A stretch of 64,000 nucleotides of DNA from Lysobacteraceae bacterium PS02065 (GCA_029959555.1 JASCPI010000012.1:43203-107202); one strand, 5' to 3'; positions 48,811 to 58,964 are shown, numbered from the stretch's first letter. The notes: a model not told the origin generated them from the letters alone. A program made the numbers and translations.

Positions 48811-49143
48811 ATGAACAAGCGTCTTTCCACTCTCGCGTTCGCGATCGTCGGTGCCTTCGCCTTCAACGCTGCGCCGGTGTTCGCGCACGACCACGCTGCC
48901 GAGACCCCGAACAACGAGTCCGACCAGCCCGTGACCGACACGTGGATCACCACCAAGGTCAAGACCGAGCTCGCCACGACCGATGGCGTCAAGAGCACCG
49001 ACATCAGCGTCACCACGGTCGACGGCGTCGTCACGCTGACCGGCGTGCTGACCAGCAAGACCGCGGTCGAGAAGGCCGTCGCGGCCACCAAGAGCATCAA
49101 GGGCGTCAAAAGCGTCGATGCTTCGGGCCTGAAGACGTCCTGA
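48811..49143 (+). CDS. BON-domain periplasmic protein (paralogue of 36655-36996)
   Basis: 110 residues: a signal peptide (TLAFAIVGAFAFNAAPVFAHD), linker, and BON domain VTDTWITTKVKTELATTDGVKSTDISVTTVDGVVTLTGVLTSKTAVEKAVAATKSIKGVKSVDASGLKTS. AAGGAG before the ATG. It forms a probable operon with the CsbD gene 24 nt downstream, a typical envelope and general stress pairing. Confidence 0.92.
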   Translation: MNKRLSTLAFAIVGAFAFNAAPVFAHDHAAETPNNESDQPVTDTWITTKVKTELATTDGVKSTDISVTTVDGVVTLTGVLTSKTAVEKAVAATKSIKGVKSVDASGLKTS

Positions 49144-49167
49144 TCACCCCATCCGAGGAGCAGACTC

Positions 49168-49368
49168 ATGAATGAAGATCGCATCAAGGGCAAGTGGAAG
49201 CAGCTCAGCGGCACCCTCAAGGAAAAGTGGGGCAAGCTGACCGACGACGACCTGCAGGTCGCCGAGGGCAACCGCGAGTACCTCGCGGGCAAGATCCAGG
49301 AGCGCTACGGCCTCGCCAAGGACGAAGCGGCCAAGCATGTGAAGGATTTCGAAGACAGCTTGCGCTGA
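49168..49368 (+). CDS. CsbD-like general stress protein
   Basis: 66 residues, [48 protein letters not shown]..., an intact CsbD/YjbJ domain. Small, abundant, hydrophilic stress protein of unknown molecular role. GAGGAG precedes the ATG; a strong terminator follows. Confidence 0.95.
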   Translation: MNEDRIKGKWKQLSGTLKEKWGKLTDDDLQVAEGNREYLAGKIQERYGLAKDEAAKHVKDFEDSLR

Positions 49369-49388
49369 TCCGCGGTGCCGCCACCGCG

Positions 49389-49420
49389 AAGGGCCGGGAG
49401 CGATCCCGGCCCTTTCTTTT
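49389..49420 (+). terminator. Terminator after the BON-CsbD operon
   Basis: AAGGGCCGGGA pairs with TCCCGGCCCTT around GCGA, followed by TCTTTT. Confidence 0.92.
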
Positions 49421-49487
49421 GCGCGCGACGGTAGGCGTCGGCGCGCCGACCGCCTACCATGCCGGTTTTCCCGGCCGGTACCCCGTG

Positions 49488-49880
49488 ATGAGCCAGATTT
49501 CCGTCCCCGTGTCCTACGGCGAGCTGATCGACAAGATCACGATCCTCGAGATCAAGGCCGAGCGCATCGGCAACCCCGACAAGCTGCGCAACGTGCGCAC
49601 CGAGCTCGACCTGCTCAACGCGACGTGGTCGGCCGCCGAGGTGTCGCGCATCGACATCGCCGCCTCGCGCGGCAAGCTGCGTGCGGTCAACGAGCTGCTT
49701 TGGGACATCGAGGACCGCATCCGCGTCAAGGAGAAGGCCAAGGCCTTCGACGACGAGTTCATCGAACTCGCGCGCGCGGTGTATTTCCGCAACGACGAGC
49801 GTGCCGCGTTCAAGCGCGAGATCAACGATGCGCTCGGCTCGACGCTGGTCGAGGAAAAATCCTACGAGGACTACCGCTGA
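49488..49880 (+). CDS. DUF6165 family protein
   Basis: 130 residues, MSQISVPVSYGELIDKITILEIKAERIGNPDKLRNVRTELDLL..., helical and charged, matching the DUF6165 cadence (VPVSxGELxDKxTILEIK). Cytoplasmic; function unknown. First gene of a coupled trio: its stop overlaps the proposed CTG start of the L,D-transpeptidase. TACCAT near 49456 may be the -10. No strong ribosome site. Confidence 0.82.
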   Translation: MSQISVPVSYGELIDKITILEIKAERIGNPDKLRNVRTELDLLNATWSAAEVSRIDIAASRGKLRAVNELLWDIEDRIRVKEKAKAFDDEFIELARAVYFRNDERAAFKREINDALGSTLVEEKSYEDYR

Positions 49881-50641
49881 AACGCCGACGTGCGCTGGCC
49901 GGCACGCTTGCAGTCGCCGACGTGCTCGGCATCGCCGGCGCGCTGCTCTGGCCCGTGACCGGTCGCAGTCTCGTCGCGCGCGTGTATGCCGCGGAAACCG
50001 ACCGCGCCGCGGCTGCCGAGGCGCGCGTCAAGCCCGCGCTCGAACGCGACCTCGCGGCGCTGGGCCTGCGCTATGGCGCGCCGGTGTTCATGCGTGTGTT
50101 CAAGCGCGAGAAACAGCTCGAGCTGTGGATGGAAGGCGAAGGCGGTGCGTACATCCACGTGCGCGATTACCCGATCTGCACGTACTCGGGCGCGCTCGGG
50201 CCGAAGCAGCGGGAGGGCGACCAGCAGGCACCGGAGGGTTTCTACCGCGTGCGCACGGGCCAGATGAATCCTCGCAGCAGCTACCACCTCTCGTTCGACC
50301 TCGGTTATCCGAACGCCTACGACCGGGCCCACAAGCGCACCGGCAGCTACCTCATGGTGCACGGCTCGTGCGTGTCGATCGGTTGCTACGCGATGGGCGA
50401 CGCCGCGATCGAGGAGATCTGGTCGCTGGCCGCGGCCGCCTTGCGTAGCGGGCAGGACGCGTTCGAGGTGCACGCGTTTCCGTTCCGCCCGACCGAAGAG
50501 GCGCTCTCCGCCGAGCGCAGCTCGCCATGGCACGCGTTCTGGCGCGAGCTGCAACCCGCTTATGATGCGTTCGAGCGCACGCGTACGCCGCCCCGCATCC
50601 GCGTGGACGGCACGCGTTACGCCGTGGAGGGTTTCCGATGA
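49877..50641 (+). CDS. YafK-type murein L,D-transpeptidase (probable CTG start)
   Basis: 254 residues if started at CTG 49877, which has GAGGA 6 nt upstream (49866-49870) and overlaps the DUF6165 stop as CTGA. This start gives a proper signal anchor (KRRRALAGTLAVADVLGIAGALLWPV). The first GTG (49922) lacks a ribosome site and the basic N-terminus. The YkuD/L,D-transpeptidase active site is intact: YLMVHGSCVSIGCYAMGD contains the catalytic His and the SxGCxxM cysteine. It modifies peptidoglycan crosslinks or attaches proteins in the periplasm. Its stop overlaps the next start as ATGA. Confidence 0.85.
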   Translation: MKRRRALAGTLAVADVLGIAGALLWPVTGRSLVARVYAAETDRAAAAEARVKPALERDLAALGLRYGAPVFMRVFKREKQLELWMEGEGGAYIHVRDYPICTYSGALGPKQREGDQQAPEGFYRVRTGQMNPRSSYHLSFDLGYPNAYDRAHKRTGSYLMVHGSCVSIGCYAMGDAAIEEIWSLAAAALRSGQDAFEVHAFPFRPTEEALSAERSSPWHAFWRELQPAYDAFERTRTPPRIRVDGTRYAVEGFR

Positions 50642-51012
50642 GCGACACGCGTGGCCTGGAACAGGACCAGCTCGACGATCTCTGCGCCGCATGGCCCGGT
50701 GCCGCGCGATCGATCAAGTGGGAGGTCGACCTCGTCTGGAGTGTCTCGGGCAAGATGTTCGTCGTCTACTGCACGCTCGGGCCCGACCGCGGGCGCCTGA
50801 GCTTCAAGGTCGATCCGGAACGCTTCCTCGAGCTCAGCGATCAGCCCGGCATGGCGCCGGCGCCTTACGCGGCGCGTGCGTTCTGGATCAGCGTGACCGA
50901 GCCGGACCGGTTCAGCGAGGCCGAGTTGTGCGGCTACGTGCGCAATTCCTACGAGCTGGTGCGCCAGGGCCTGCCGAAGAAGACCCGCCTGGCCCTCGGC
51001 GCCGAGGACTGA
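50638..51012 (+). CDS. MmcQ/YjbR family DNA-binding protein
   Basis: 124 residues, LEQDQLDDLCAAWPGAARSIKWEVDLVWSVSGKMFVVYC..., the small CyaY-like alpha/beta fold of the MmcQ/YjbR family (KVDPERFLELSDQPGMAPAPYAARAFWISV). Role unclear; DNA binding is annotated for the family on structural grounds. Translationally coupled to the L,D-transpeptidase. Confidence 0.9.
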   Translation: MSDTRGLEQDQLDDLCAAWPGAARSIKWEVDLVWSVSGKMFVVYCTLGPDRGRLSFKVDPERFLELSDQPGMAPAPYAARAFWISVTEPDRFSEAELCGYVRNSYELVRQGLPKKTRLALGAED

Positions 51013-51028
51013 GGCATCGTCCGACGGC

Positions 51029-51034
51029 TATAAT
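51029..51034 (+). promoter_or_regulatory. Consensus -10 box 6 nt before the ribF start (leaderless candidate)
   Basis: A perfect TATAAT, then GGCCGG, then ATG at 51041. There is no Shine-Dalgarno site and no good -35 hexamer. Transcription should start at or beside the A of the ATG. Confidence 0.65.
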
Positions 51035-51040
51035 GGCCGG

Positions 51041-52000
51041 ATGTTGCAACTCTGTCGTGATGCCTCCGGTGCGCCGCTCGCGCCGCAGGGAAGTGTCGTC
51101 TGCATCGGCGCGTTCGACGGTGTCCACCTCGGCCACCGCGCGCTGCTCGCGCGTGCGCGCGAGCGTGCCGCCGCGCTCGGCGCCCGCACCGCGGCGCTGA
51201 GCTTCGAACCGATCCCGCGCGAGTTCTTCGCGCGTGGCACGCCGGTCCCGCGCATCGACGACGCGCGCGGCAAGATCGTCCAGCTGGCCGCCGCCGGTGC
51301 CGACCTGCTGCTCCTGCTGCGGTTCGATGCCGCGCTCGCCGCGATGTCGCCCGAGGCCTTCGTCGAGCAGGTGCTGGTCGCACGCCTCGGTGCACGTGAG
51401 GTCTGGATCGGTGCGGATTTCCGTTTCGGCCACGCGCGGCGCGGTGATCCCGTCTTGCTGCGCGAACTCGGCGCGAGGCTCGGCTTCGGCGTCGAGGTGT
51501 TCCCGGAGTTCCTCGTCGATGGCGAGCGCGTGCGCAGCAGCGGCATCCGCGCCCACCTCGCTGCGGGCGATTTCGACGCCGCGGCGCGCCTCCTCGGTCG
51601 CCCGTTCATGATCGGCGGACATGTGGTGCGCGGCCAGCAGCTCGGCCGCAAGCTCGGTTACCCGACCGCGAACTTCCGCCTCGGCCGCCGCACCTCGCCG
51701 GTCGACGGCATCTTCGCCGTGCGCGTGCACGGCATCGGCCCGGTGCCGCATGCCGCGGTCGCGAGCCTCGGCGTGCGGCCGACCGTCAACGGCACCGAGC
51801 CGCTGCTCGAGGCCCACCTGTTCGACTTCGACGGCGACCTGTACGGGCGCCGCCTCGACGTGGAGTTCGTCGCCAAGCTGCGCGACGAGGAAAAATTCAG
51901 CGATCTGGACGCGATGGTGCGCCAGATCGATCTCGACGCCGCGCAGGCCCGCAGCCTGCTCGGTGTCCCCGAGGCCCGCCCGGCCGGAGCATGCGCGTGA
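51041..52000 (+). CDS. ribF: Bifunctional riboflavin kinase/FAD synthetase
   Basis: 319 residues. The N-terminal FMN adenylyltransferase domain has [19 protein letters not shown] (HxGH nucleotidyltransferase motif) and [15 protein letters not shown]; the C-terminal riboflavin kinase domain has [14 protein letters not shown] and [22 protein letters not shown]. It makes FMN and FAD. It precedes ileS, lspA and ispH, the usual gammaproteobacterial order. Its stop overlaps the ileS start as GTGA. Confidence 0.97.
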   Translation: MLQLCRDASGAPLAPQGSVVCIGAFDGVHLGHRALLARARERAAALGARTAALSFEPIPREFFARGTPVPRIDDARGKIVQLAAAGADLLLLLRFDAALAAMSPEAFVEQVLVARLGAREVWIGADFRFGHARRGDPVLLRELGARLGFGVEVFPEFLVDGERVRSSGIRAHLAAGDFDAAARLLGRPFMIGGHVVRGQQLGRKLGYPTANFRLGRRTSPVDGIFAVRVHGIGPVPHAAVASLGVRPTVNGTEPLLEAHLFDFDGDLYGRRLDVEFVAKLRDEEKFSDLDAMVRQIDLDAAQARSLLGVPEARPAGACA

Positions 52001-54891
52001 GCACCGACTACAAGAGCACGATCAACCTGCCCAACACCGCGTTCGCGATGAAGGCCGATCTCGCCAAGCGCGAGCCCGGCATGCTCGAGGACTGGTACGC
52101 GAAGGGCCGCTACGAGGCGATCCAGGCGCGCACCGCGCAGCGCCCGCACGCGTTCGTGCTGCACGACGGTCCGCCGTACGCGAACGGCGTGATCCACATC
52201 GGCCACGCGGTCAACAAGGTGCTCAAGGACATCGTGGTCAAGTCCAAGCTCATGGCCGGCCTGCGCGCGCCATACGTGCCGGGCTGGGACTGCCACGGCC
52301 TGCCGATCGAGATCGCGGTCGAGAAGGAGGTCGGCAAGGTCGGCCAGAAGGTCGACGCGGCGACGTTCCGCCAGAAGTGCCGCGAGTACGCCGCCAAGCA
52401 GATCGATCTGCAGCGCGCCGACTTCAAGCGTCTCGGCGTGCTCGGCGACTGGGACAACCCCTACCGCACGATGGACGCGCGCTTCGAGGCCGACATGCTG
52501 CGCGCGCTGTCGGTGATCTACGCGAACGGCCACATCACGCGCGGCTTCAAGCCCGTGCACTGGTGCTTCGACTGCGGCTCGGCACTGGCCGAGGCCGAGA
52601 TCGAGTACGCCGACAAGATCTCGCCGGCCATCGACGTCGCCTATGACGCGCTCGATGCGCAGGCATTCGCGACGCTGTTCGGCGTCGAGGTCGATGCCGG
52701 CACGATCGTCGCCGTGCCGATCTGGACAACCACGCCGTGGACGCTGCCGGCCAGCCTCGCCGTGTCGCTCGGCCCGGAACTCGAGTACGTGCTCGTCGAA
52801 GGCCCGGCGCGTGAAGGTCGCCGCGTGCTGCTCGTCGTCGCCGAAGCGCTCGCCGGCAAGGCGCTCGCGCGCTACGGTGTCGAGACGGTCACCGTGCTCG
52901 GCCGCGTCACGGGCGCGCAGCTGGAAACGAAATCCCCGGACGGGCAGGGCGGCACCGGACTTGCGCTGCGCCATCCGTTCTACGACGACCGCGCGATCCC
53001 GCTGCTGGTCGGCGACCACGTCACCGCCGAGGACGGCACCGGCGCCGTGCACACCGCGCCGGGCCACGGCGTCGAGGACTTCGCGGTCGGCCAGGCCTAC
53101 GGCCTCGTCGACGCGTGCACGGCCAACCAGCTCAACCCGATCGGCGGCAACGGCGTCTACCTGCCCGGCACGCCGCTGTTCGAAGGCCAGTTCATCTGGA
53201 AGGCCAACGACGCCGTGGTCGAGCTGCTGCGCGGCAACGGCCGCCTGCTCGCCTTTGCGAAGCTCGAGCACAGCTACCCGCACTGCTGGCGCCACAAGAC
53301 GCCGGTCGCGTTCCGCGCCACGCCGCAGTGGTTCATCAGCATGGAGAAGGAAGGCCTGCGCGCCGACGCGCTCGCCTCGATCAAGGCCGTGCGCTGGATC
53401 CCGGCCTGGGGCGAGGAGCGCATCACCGGCATGATCGCGGGCCGTCCGGACTGGTGCATCTCGCGCCAGCGCACCTGGGGCGTGCCGATCGCGATGTTCG
53501 TCGACCGCACCACCCAGCTGCCGCATCCGCGCAGCGTCGAGCTGTTCGAGCAGGTCGCGCAGCGCGTCGAGAAGGACGGCATCGATGCGTGGGCCACGCT
53601 CGATGCGCGCGAGCTGCTCGGCGACGACGCCGAGCGCTACGAGAAGGTCACCGACGTGCTCGACGTGTGGTTCGACTCGGGCGTCACCCATCACGCCGTG
53701 CTCGCCCAGCGCGCCGAGCTCGCGCGCGGCGAGGGCGACCGCGTCATGTACCTCGAAGGCTCGGACCAGCACCGCGGCTGGTTCCATTCCTCGCTGCTGA
53801 CCTCGGCGGCGATGCACGGCCGTGCGCCGTACGACGAGGTGCTCACGCACGGCTTCACGGTCGACCAGCACGGCCGCAAGATGTCCAAGTCGCTCGGCAA
53901 CGTGGTCGCGCCGCAGAAGGTCGTCGATTCGCTCGGTGCCGACGTGCTGCGCCTGTGGGTCGCCTCGACCGACTACCGCAACGAGATCGCCGTCTCCGAC
54001 GAGATCCTCAAGCGCGTCTCCGACGCCTACCGCCGCATCCGCAACACCGCGCGCTTCCTGCTCGGCAACCTCGACGGCTTCGACCCGGCCACGCAGCTGC
54101 TGCCGGTCGAGTCCTGCCTGCTGCTCGACCAGTGGGCGGTGCAACAGGCGCACGACACCCAGGTCGCCGTGGTCGCCGCGTACGAGCGCTACGACTTCCC
54201 CGAGATCGTGCAGCGCGTGCAGAACTTCTGCACCAACGAGATGGGCTCGCTCTACCTCGACATCACGAAGGACCGCCTGTACACGATGCCGACCGACAGC
54301 GTCGGCCGGCGCAGCGCGCAGAGTGCGATGTACCGCATCCTCGAGGCGCTCGTGCGCTGGCTCGCGCCGGTCACGACGTTCACCGCCGAAGAAGCCTGGC
54401 AGCACCTGCCCGGCACGCGCGACGAGTCGGTGCTGTTCGAGACCTGGTATGACGGCCTCGCCGCGGCTCAGGCCTCGCCCGCGCAGCGCACGTTCTGGAC
54501 CTGCCTGCTGGCGATCCGCGCCGGCGTGGCCAAGGTGCTCGAGGGCATGCGCGGCGCCGGTGCGATCGGCGCGTCGCTGCAGGCCGAGGTGACCGTGTAT
54601 GCCGACGAGGCGACGCTCGCGCGCGTGGCCGACGTGACCGCCGAACTGCGCTTCTTCTTCATCACCTCCGAGCTCGCCTGGCGCAGCCTCGCCGACAAGC
54701 CGGCCGAGGCCGTGCGGGCCGAGGTCGACGGCGCCGAGGTGTGGATCGTCGCGAAGCCCAGCGAGGCCGCGAAGTGCATCCGCTGCTGGCATTACCGTGC
54801 CGACGTCGGTTCCAACGCGGCACACGCGGAGATCTGCGCGCGCTGTGTCGAGAACATCGACGGCGCGGGCGAGGTCCGCCGCTGGTTCTGA
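51997..54891 (+). CDS. ileS: Isoleucyl-tRNA synthetase
   Basis: 964 residues from GTG 51997, which has GGAG at 7-nt spacing and yields the family-like N-terminus (M)[17 protein letters not shown]; the ATG at 51991 is only 1 nt from that GGAG. Class I motifs are present: HIGH in [17 protein letters not shown] and KMSKS in [12 protein letters not shown]. The CP1 editing domain has [13 protein letters not shown]. The C-terminal zinc finger reads [12 protein letters not shown]...ICARCVENI. It charges tRNA-Ile and edits Val. Confidence 0.97.
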   Translation: MSTDYKSTINLPNTAFAMKADLAKREPGMLEDWYAKGRYEAIQARTAQRPHAFVLHDGPPYANGVIHIGHAVNKVLKDIVVKSKLMAGLRAPYVPGWDCHGLPIEIAVEKEVGKVGQKVDAATFRQKCREYAAKQIDLQRADFKRLGVLGDWDNPYRTMDARFEADMLRALSVIYANGHITRGFKPVHWCFDCGSALAEAEIEYADKISPAIDVAYDALDAQAFATLFGVEVDAGTIVAVPIWTTTPWTLPASLAVSLGPELEYVLVEGPAREGRRVLLVVAEALAGKALARYGVETVTVLGRVTGAQLETKSPDGQGGTGLALRHPFYDDRAIPLLVGDHVTAEDGTGAVHTAPGHGVEDFAVGQAYGLVDACTANQLNPIGGNGVYLPGTPLFEGQFIWKANDAVVELLRGNGRLLAFAKLEHSYPHCWRHKTPVAFRATPQWFISMEKEGLRADALASIKAVRWIPAWGEERITGMIAGRPDWCISRQRTWGVPIAMFVDRTTQLPHPRSVELFEQVAQRVEKDGIDAWATLDARELLGDDAERYEKVTDVLDVWFDSGVTHHAVLAQRAELARGEGDRVMYLEGSDQHRGWFHSSLLTSAAMHGRAPYDEVLTHGFTVDQHGRKMSKSLGNVVAPQKVVDSLGADVLRLWVASTDYRNEIAVSDEILKRVSDAYRRIRNTARFLLGNLDGFDPATQLLPVESCLLLDQWAVQQAHDTQVAVVAAYERYDFPEIVQRVQNFCTNEMGSLYLDITKDRLYTMPTDSVGRRSAQSAMYRILEALVRWLAPVTTFTAEEAWQHLPGTRDESVLFETWYDGLAAAQASPAQRTFWTCLLAIRAGVAKVLEGMRGAGAIGASLQAEVTVYADEATLARVADVTAELRFFFITSELAWRSLADKPAEAVRAEVDGAEVWIVAKPSEAAKCIRCWHYRADVGSNAAHAEICARCVENIDGAGEVRRWF

Positions 54892-55000
54892 TGGTTCGCC
54901 GGGCGTTCGCGCCCGGCGCGTTCCGCCGCAGGGGCTTGCGCAACGCCCCTGCGTGCCCGCATGTACCATGCGCGTCCTGCCGCCGCCCGTGACCGTCCCG

Positions 55001-55498
55001 ATGTCCCCACGCCCGAACGCCCTGAACTGGCTGCTGCTGTCGCTGGTCGTCCTCGTCGCCGACCAGGTCACCAAGCACATCGTGCTCGGCCACCTGCAGC
55101 TGCACGAGACGATCGAGGTCATCCCGGGGCTGCTCAACTGGACCCTGGCCTACAACGAAGGTGCGGCATTCAGCTTCCTCGCCGACGCGGGCGGCTGGCA
55201 GCGCTGGTTCTTCACCGTGCTCGCGGTCGTCGTCAGCAGCGTGCTCGTGGTGTGGCTGTCGCGCACGCCGCGCGGCGACTGGCGCACCGCACTGCCGCTG
55301 TCGCTCGTGGTCGGCGGTGCGATCGGCAACGTGATCGACCGCGTGCGCTTCGGCCATGTCGTCGACTTCATCGATGTGTACTGGAATGCTTCGCGCTGGC
55401 CCGCGTTCAACATCGCCGACTCGGCGATCAGCGTCGGTGCGGTGTTCCTCGTCGTGTTCGGCCTGTTCGGTGGGAAAGCCCCCGCCGCTGCGCGATAA
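55001..55498 (+). CDS. lspA: Lipoprotein signal peptidase (signal peptidase II)
   Basis: 165 residues with four membrane helices and both catalytic aspartates in conserved boxes: [14 protein letters not shown] and FNIADSAI, plus [12 protein letters not shown]. It cleaves the signal peptide of diacylglyceryl-modified prolipoproteins. The ATG at 55001 is chosen by family length; an ATG at 54968 is possible, and neither has a ribosome site. ispH begins 7 nt after its stop. Confidence 0.96.
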   Translation: MSPRPNALNWLLLSLVVLVADQVTKHIVLGHLQLHETIEVIPGLLNWTLAYNEGAAFSFLADAGGWQRWFFTVLAVVVSSVLVVWLSRTPRGDWRTALPLSLVVGGAIGNVIDRVRFGHVVDFIDVYWNASRWPAFNIADSAISVGAVFLVVFGLFGGKAPAAAR

Positions 55499-55499
55499 T
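55494..55499 (+). promoter_or_regulatory. Possible -10 box in the lspA stop region, 6 nt before ispH
   Basis: GATAAT overlaps the lspA TAA, then 6 nt, then the ispH ATG. No Shine-Dalgarno site precedes ispH. The hexamer may be a by-product of the stop codon. Confidence 0.25.
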
Positions 55500-55505
55500 C
55501 ACGCC

Positions 55506-56453
55506 ATGCAGGTCCTGCTCGCCAATCCCCGCGGTTTCTGCGCCGGCGTCGATCGTGCGATCGAGATCGTCGAGCGTGCCATCGATGCGTTCGGCGCGCC
55601 GATCTACGTGCGCCACGAGGTCGTGCACAACCGTTTCGTGGTCGAGTCGCTGCGCGCGCGCGGCGCGGTGTTCGTCGACGAGCTCGACGAGGTGCCCGAC
55701 GGCGCGACCGTGATCTTCAGCGCGCACGGCGTCTCGCAGGCGGTGCGCAAGGAAGCCTCCGACCGTGCGCTCAGCGTGTTCGACGCGACCTGTCCGCTCG
55801 TGACCAAGGTGCACATCGAGGTCGCGCGCCACGGCAAGGCCGGGCGCGACGTGGTGCTGATCGGCCACGCCGGGCATCCCGAGGTGGAAGGCACGATGGG
55901 CCAATGGGATCCGGCCAACCGCGGCGCGATCCACCTCGTCGAGACGCCCGAGTGCGTGCCGCAGCTCGCACCGCGCGATCCGGAGAACCTCGCGTTCGTG
56001 ACCCAGACGACGCTGTCGGTCGACGACACGCGCGCGGTCATCGAGGCCTTGCGCACGCATTTCCCGGCCATCATCGGCCCGCGCCACGACGACATCTGCT
56101 ACGCCACGCAGAACCGCCAGGACGCGGTGCGCAAGCTCGGCCAGGAATGCGACCTCGTGCTCGTGGTGGGCTCGCCGACGAGCTCGAACTCGAACCGCCT
56201 GCGCGAACTCGCCGAGAAGCAGGGCGTGCCGGCCTACCTGATCGACGGCGCCGCCGACATCCTCGACGCCTGGCTCGAAGGCCGCTCGCGCATCGGCGTG
56301 ACGGCCGGCGCCTCGGCGCCCGAGAGCCTCGTCCAGGATGTCATCGCTCGCCTGCGCGCGGCGGGTGCCGAGAACGTGCAGGAACTGGAAGGCAAGGCCG
56401 AAAACGTCACGTTCGCGCTGCCGCGCGAACTGCGCATCAAGGTCGTCGCCTGA
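55506..56453 (+). CDS. ispH: 4-hydroxy-3-methylbut-2-enyl diphosphate reductase
   Basis: 315 residues. The three iron-sulfur cysteines are in family contexts: [26 protein letters not shown] and [14 protein letters not shown]. The catalytic Glu is in [15 protein letters not shown], and SSNSNRL binds substrate. Last step of the MEP isoprenoid pathway. Co-located with lspA as in many proteobacteria. Confidence 0.97.
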   Translation: MQVLLANPRGFCAGVDRAIEIVERAIDAFGAPIYVRHEVVHNRFVVESLRARGAVFVDELDEVPDGATVIFSAHGVSQAVRKEASDRALSVFDATCPLVTKVHIEVARHGKAGRDVVLIGHAGHPEVEGTMGQWDPANRGAIHLVETPECVPQLAPRDPENLAFVTQTTLSVDDTRAVIEALRTHFPAIIGPRHDDICYATQNRQDAVRKLGQECDLVLVVGSPTSSNSNRLRELAEKQGVPAYLIDGAADILDAWLEGRSRIGVTAGASAPESLVQDVIARLRAAGAENVQELEGKAENVTFALPRELRIKVVA

Positions 56454-56454
56454 G

Positions 56455-56477
56455 CCACCGCCCGTCGCGGGCGGTGG
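56455..56477. terminator. Hairpin between convergent ispH and cysK
   Basis: A 10-bp stem CCACCGCCCG/CGGGCGGTGG with a TCG loop starts directly after the ispH stop. The T content downstream is poor in both directions. Confidence 0.55.
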
Positions 56478-56507
56478 TCGTGATCGTGCGGATCGACGCC
56501 TCGGGCG

Positions 56508-57464
56508 TCAGCCCAGCGAGGCCAGCCACTCGTCGTCGGAGCCCTCGTTGACGCCTTCGAACAGGATCGTCGAGAAGTAGCGCTCGCCCGTATCGGGCAG
56601 CATCGCGAGGATCACCGAACCCTGCGGGGCCTCTTTCGCGACCTCGAGCGCCGCGGCCAGCGTGGCGCCCGACGAGATCCCCGCGAAGATGCCTTCGCGG
56701 CTAGCGAGCAGGCGAGCCGTGTCGCGCGCGACGATGTCGTCGACCGGCAGGATGCGGTGCGCGACCTCGCGGTTGAGCACGCCGGGGACGAAGTCCGGCG
56801 TCCAGCCCTGGATCTTGTGCGGCTTCCATTCCTGGCCCGACAGCAGCGCTGCACCGGCCGGCTCGCTCGCGACGATCTGCACCTCGGGACGCGCGAGGCG
56901 GATGATCTCGCCCGCGCCGGTCAGCGTGCCGCCGGTGCCCCAGCCGGTCACGAAGAAGTCGAGGCGCTTGCCGGCGAAGTCGCGCAGGATCTCCGGGCCG
57001 GTCGTGTTGCGGTGCCAGGCCGGATTGGCGGGATTCTCGAACTGGCGCGCGAGGAACCAGCCGTGCTTCTCGGCGAGCTCGGCGGCCTTGCGCACCATGC
57101 CGGTGCCGCGCTCGGCGGCCGGTGTCAGGATGACCTTGCCGCCGTAGGCGCGGATCAGCTTGCGGCGCTCCACCGAGAAGGTCTCGGTCATGACCGCGAC
57201 GAACGGGTAGCCGCGCGCGGCCGCGACCATCGCGAGCGCGACGCCCGTATTGCCCGAGGTCGCCTCGACGATCGTCTGGCCCGGCTTGAGCGTGCCGCGC
57301 TTCTCGGCATCGAGCACGACCGCGAGCGCGAGGCGGTCCTTGACCGATCCACCCGGGTTGAACGACTCCACCTTGACGTAGAGGTCGACGTGCTCGGGCG
57401 CGAGGCGCTGCAGCTTGACGACGGGCGTGTTGCCGATGGTGTCGAGGATCGAGGCGAAGGCCAT
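56508..57464 (-). CDS. cysK: Cysteine synthase (O-acetylserine sulfhydrylase)
   Basis: 318 residues. Fold-type II PLP enzyme: Lys in FNPGGSVKDRLAL, the substrate loop EATSGNTGVALAM, and the phosphate-binding GTGGTLTGAGE. It makes cysteine from O-acetylserine and sulfide. The ATG at 57464 has GGAG upstream and follows cysG by 19 nt, so sulfite reduction (sirohaem) and cysteine assembly are co-expressed. CysK versus CysM specificity is not certain. Confidence 0.95.
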   Translation of the reverse strand: MAFASILDTIGNTPVVKLQRLAPEHVDLYVKVESFNPGGSVKDRLALAVVLDAEKRGTLKPGQTIVEATSGNTGVALAMVAAARGYPFVAVMTETFSVERRKLIRAYGGKVILTPAAERGTGMVRKAAELAEKHGWFLARQFENPANPAWHRNTTGPEILRDFAGKRLDFFVTGWGTGGTLTGAGEIIRLARPEVQIVASEPAGAALLSGQEWKPHKIQGWTPDFVPGVLNREVAHRILPVDDIVARDTARLLASREGIFAGISSGATLAAALEVAKEAPQGSVILAMLPDTGERYFSTILFEGVNEGSDDEWLASLG

Positions 57465-57483
57465 GCGGAATCTCCGTAGCGGT

Positions 57484-58911
57484 TCAGGCGGCGCGCAGCG
57501 CGCGCGGGAGGACGGGAGGGGCCTGGAGCGGCGGGGTGCCGAACCAGTGTAGACGATCGGCCAGCGCGGCGACTTCGCCGAGCACGAGCAGCGCGGGCGA
57601 GCGCACGGCGTGTGCCTGCGCGGCCTCGACGAGCGTCGCGAGCGTGCCGGTGACGACGCGCTGGTCGTGGCGCGTACCGTTCTCGACCAGCGCGAACGGC
57701 GTCGCCGCATCGCGGCCGTGCGCGAGCAGCCGATCGCGCAGCACGTCGAGCGTCGCCACGCCCATGTACACCGCGAGCGTCTGGCGTTCCTGTGCAAGAG
57801 CTGGCCAGTCGAGCGTGTCGAGCGATTCGCGGCAGTGCGCGGTGACGAAGCGCACCGACTGCGCGTGGTCGCGATGGGTGAGCGGGATGCCGGCGTGCGC
57901 GGCGCAGGCGAGTGCCGCGGTGATGCCCGGTATCACCGCGTAGTCGATGTCGTGGTCGCGCAGGAACTCGAGTTCCTCGCCGCCGCGGCCGAACACGAAC
58001 GGATCGCCGCCCTTCAGGCGCACGACGCGTCGGCCGGCGCGCGCGTGCTCGAGCAGCAGCGCGTGGATGTGTTCCTGCGGCGTGTGTCCGCCGCCGCCGC
58101 GCTTGCCGACCGCGATGCGATCGGCGTCACGGCGCGCGAGCGCGAGCACGTCGTCGGAGACCAGGCTGTCGTGCAGGATCACGTCGGCCTCGTGCAGCGC
58201 GCGCAGGCCCGCGAGCGTGAGCAGGCCGGCATCGCCGGGGCCGGCGCCGACCAGCGTGACGCGGCCGCGCGGACGGCCATCGGCACGTGCGAGTGCTGCG
58301 GCGAGTGCCTGCTCGGCCTCGTCCGGTCGCGCCGCGCGCGCGAGCGCGGCGACGTCGCCCGTGAAGATGTCCTCGAGGAAGCGCCGGCGCGCACCGAGGT
58401 TCGGCAGGCGCGCGCGGATGCGCTCGCGCCAGCGCGCCGCGAGCGTGGCCAGGGTGGCCAGCGAGCCGTCGAGCAAGGCCTCGAGGCGCTCGCGCATGAT
58501 GCGCGCGAGCACAGGGGCCGTGCCGCCGGTCGAGACCGCGACGACGAGCGGGCCACGGTCGATCACGGCAGGGACCTGGAAGCTGCACAGGGCCGCGTCG
58601 TCGACGACGTTGGCGAACACGCCGCGTGCCTCGGCGGCCTCGGCGACCGCACGGTTGACGCGGGTATCACCGGTCGCGGCGATCACGAGCCAGGCGCCGT
58701 CGATCCAGTCGGGGCGGAACTCGCCATCCAGGTGCACCACGCCGCCGTCGCGGACCCAGCCGGCGACGCGGTCGCCGAGTGTCGGCGCGCCGACGACGAC
58801 GCGCGCACCGGCCGCCAGCAAGGCCTCGATCTTGCGCGCACCGACGCTCCCCGCACCGACGACGAGGACGCGGCGGCCGGTGAGATCGGCGAAGATCGGA
58901 TAGAGGTTCAT
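57484..58911 (-). CDS. cysG: Sirohaem synthase CysG
   Basis: 475 residues. The N-terminal precorrin-2 dehydrogenase/ferrochelatase domain has [32 protein letters not shown] and [17 protein letters not shown]. The C-terminal uroporphyrinogen-III methyltransferase domain has [39 protein letters not shown] and [19 protein letters not shown]. It makes sirohaem for sulfite/nitrite reductases. Divergent from a CysB-type regulator gene, which probably controls it. Confidence 0.97.
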   Translation of the reverse strand: MNLYPIFADLTGRRVLVVGAGSVGARKIEALLAAGARVVVGAPTLGDRVAGWVRDGGVVHLDGEFRPDWIDGAWLVIAATGDTRVNRAVAEAAEARGVFANVVDDAALCSFQVPAVIDRGPLVVAVSTGGTAPVLARIMRERLEALLDGSLATLATLAARWRERIRARLPNLGARRRFLEDIFTGDVAALARAARPDEAEQALAAALARADGRPRGRVTLVGAGPGDAGLLTLAGLRALHEADVILHDSLVSDDVLALARRDADRIAVGKRGGGGHTPQEHIHALLLEHARAGRRVVRLKGGDPFVFGRGGEELEFLRDHDIDYAVIPGITAALACAAHAGIPLTHRDHAQSVRFVTAHCRESLDTLDWPALAQERQTLAVYMGVATLDVLRDRLLAHGRDAATPFALVENGTRHDQRVVTGTLATLVEAAQAHAVRSPALLVLGEVAALADRLHWFGTPPLQAPPVLPRALRAA

Positions 58912-58964
58912 GGCTCCGGGCAGGCTAGGCGGCCCCCGCCGGGTGCGGAAATAGCCAGCCGTAT

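Noticed and set aside
51991..51996. ATG start for ileS at 51991
   Set aside because: Only 1 nt from the GGAG; the GTG at 51997 has 7-nt spacing, a GTGA overlap with ribF and the family-like N-terminus.
51658..55137. Open frame of more than 1,100 codons antisense to ileS and ribF
   Set aside because: Composition (RRA/DVE/HLV runs) is an artefact of high GC and biased third positions; no domain is recognisable and ileS on the other strand is unambiguous.
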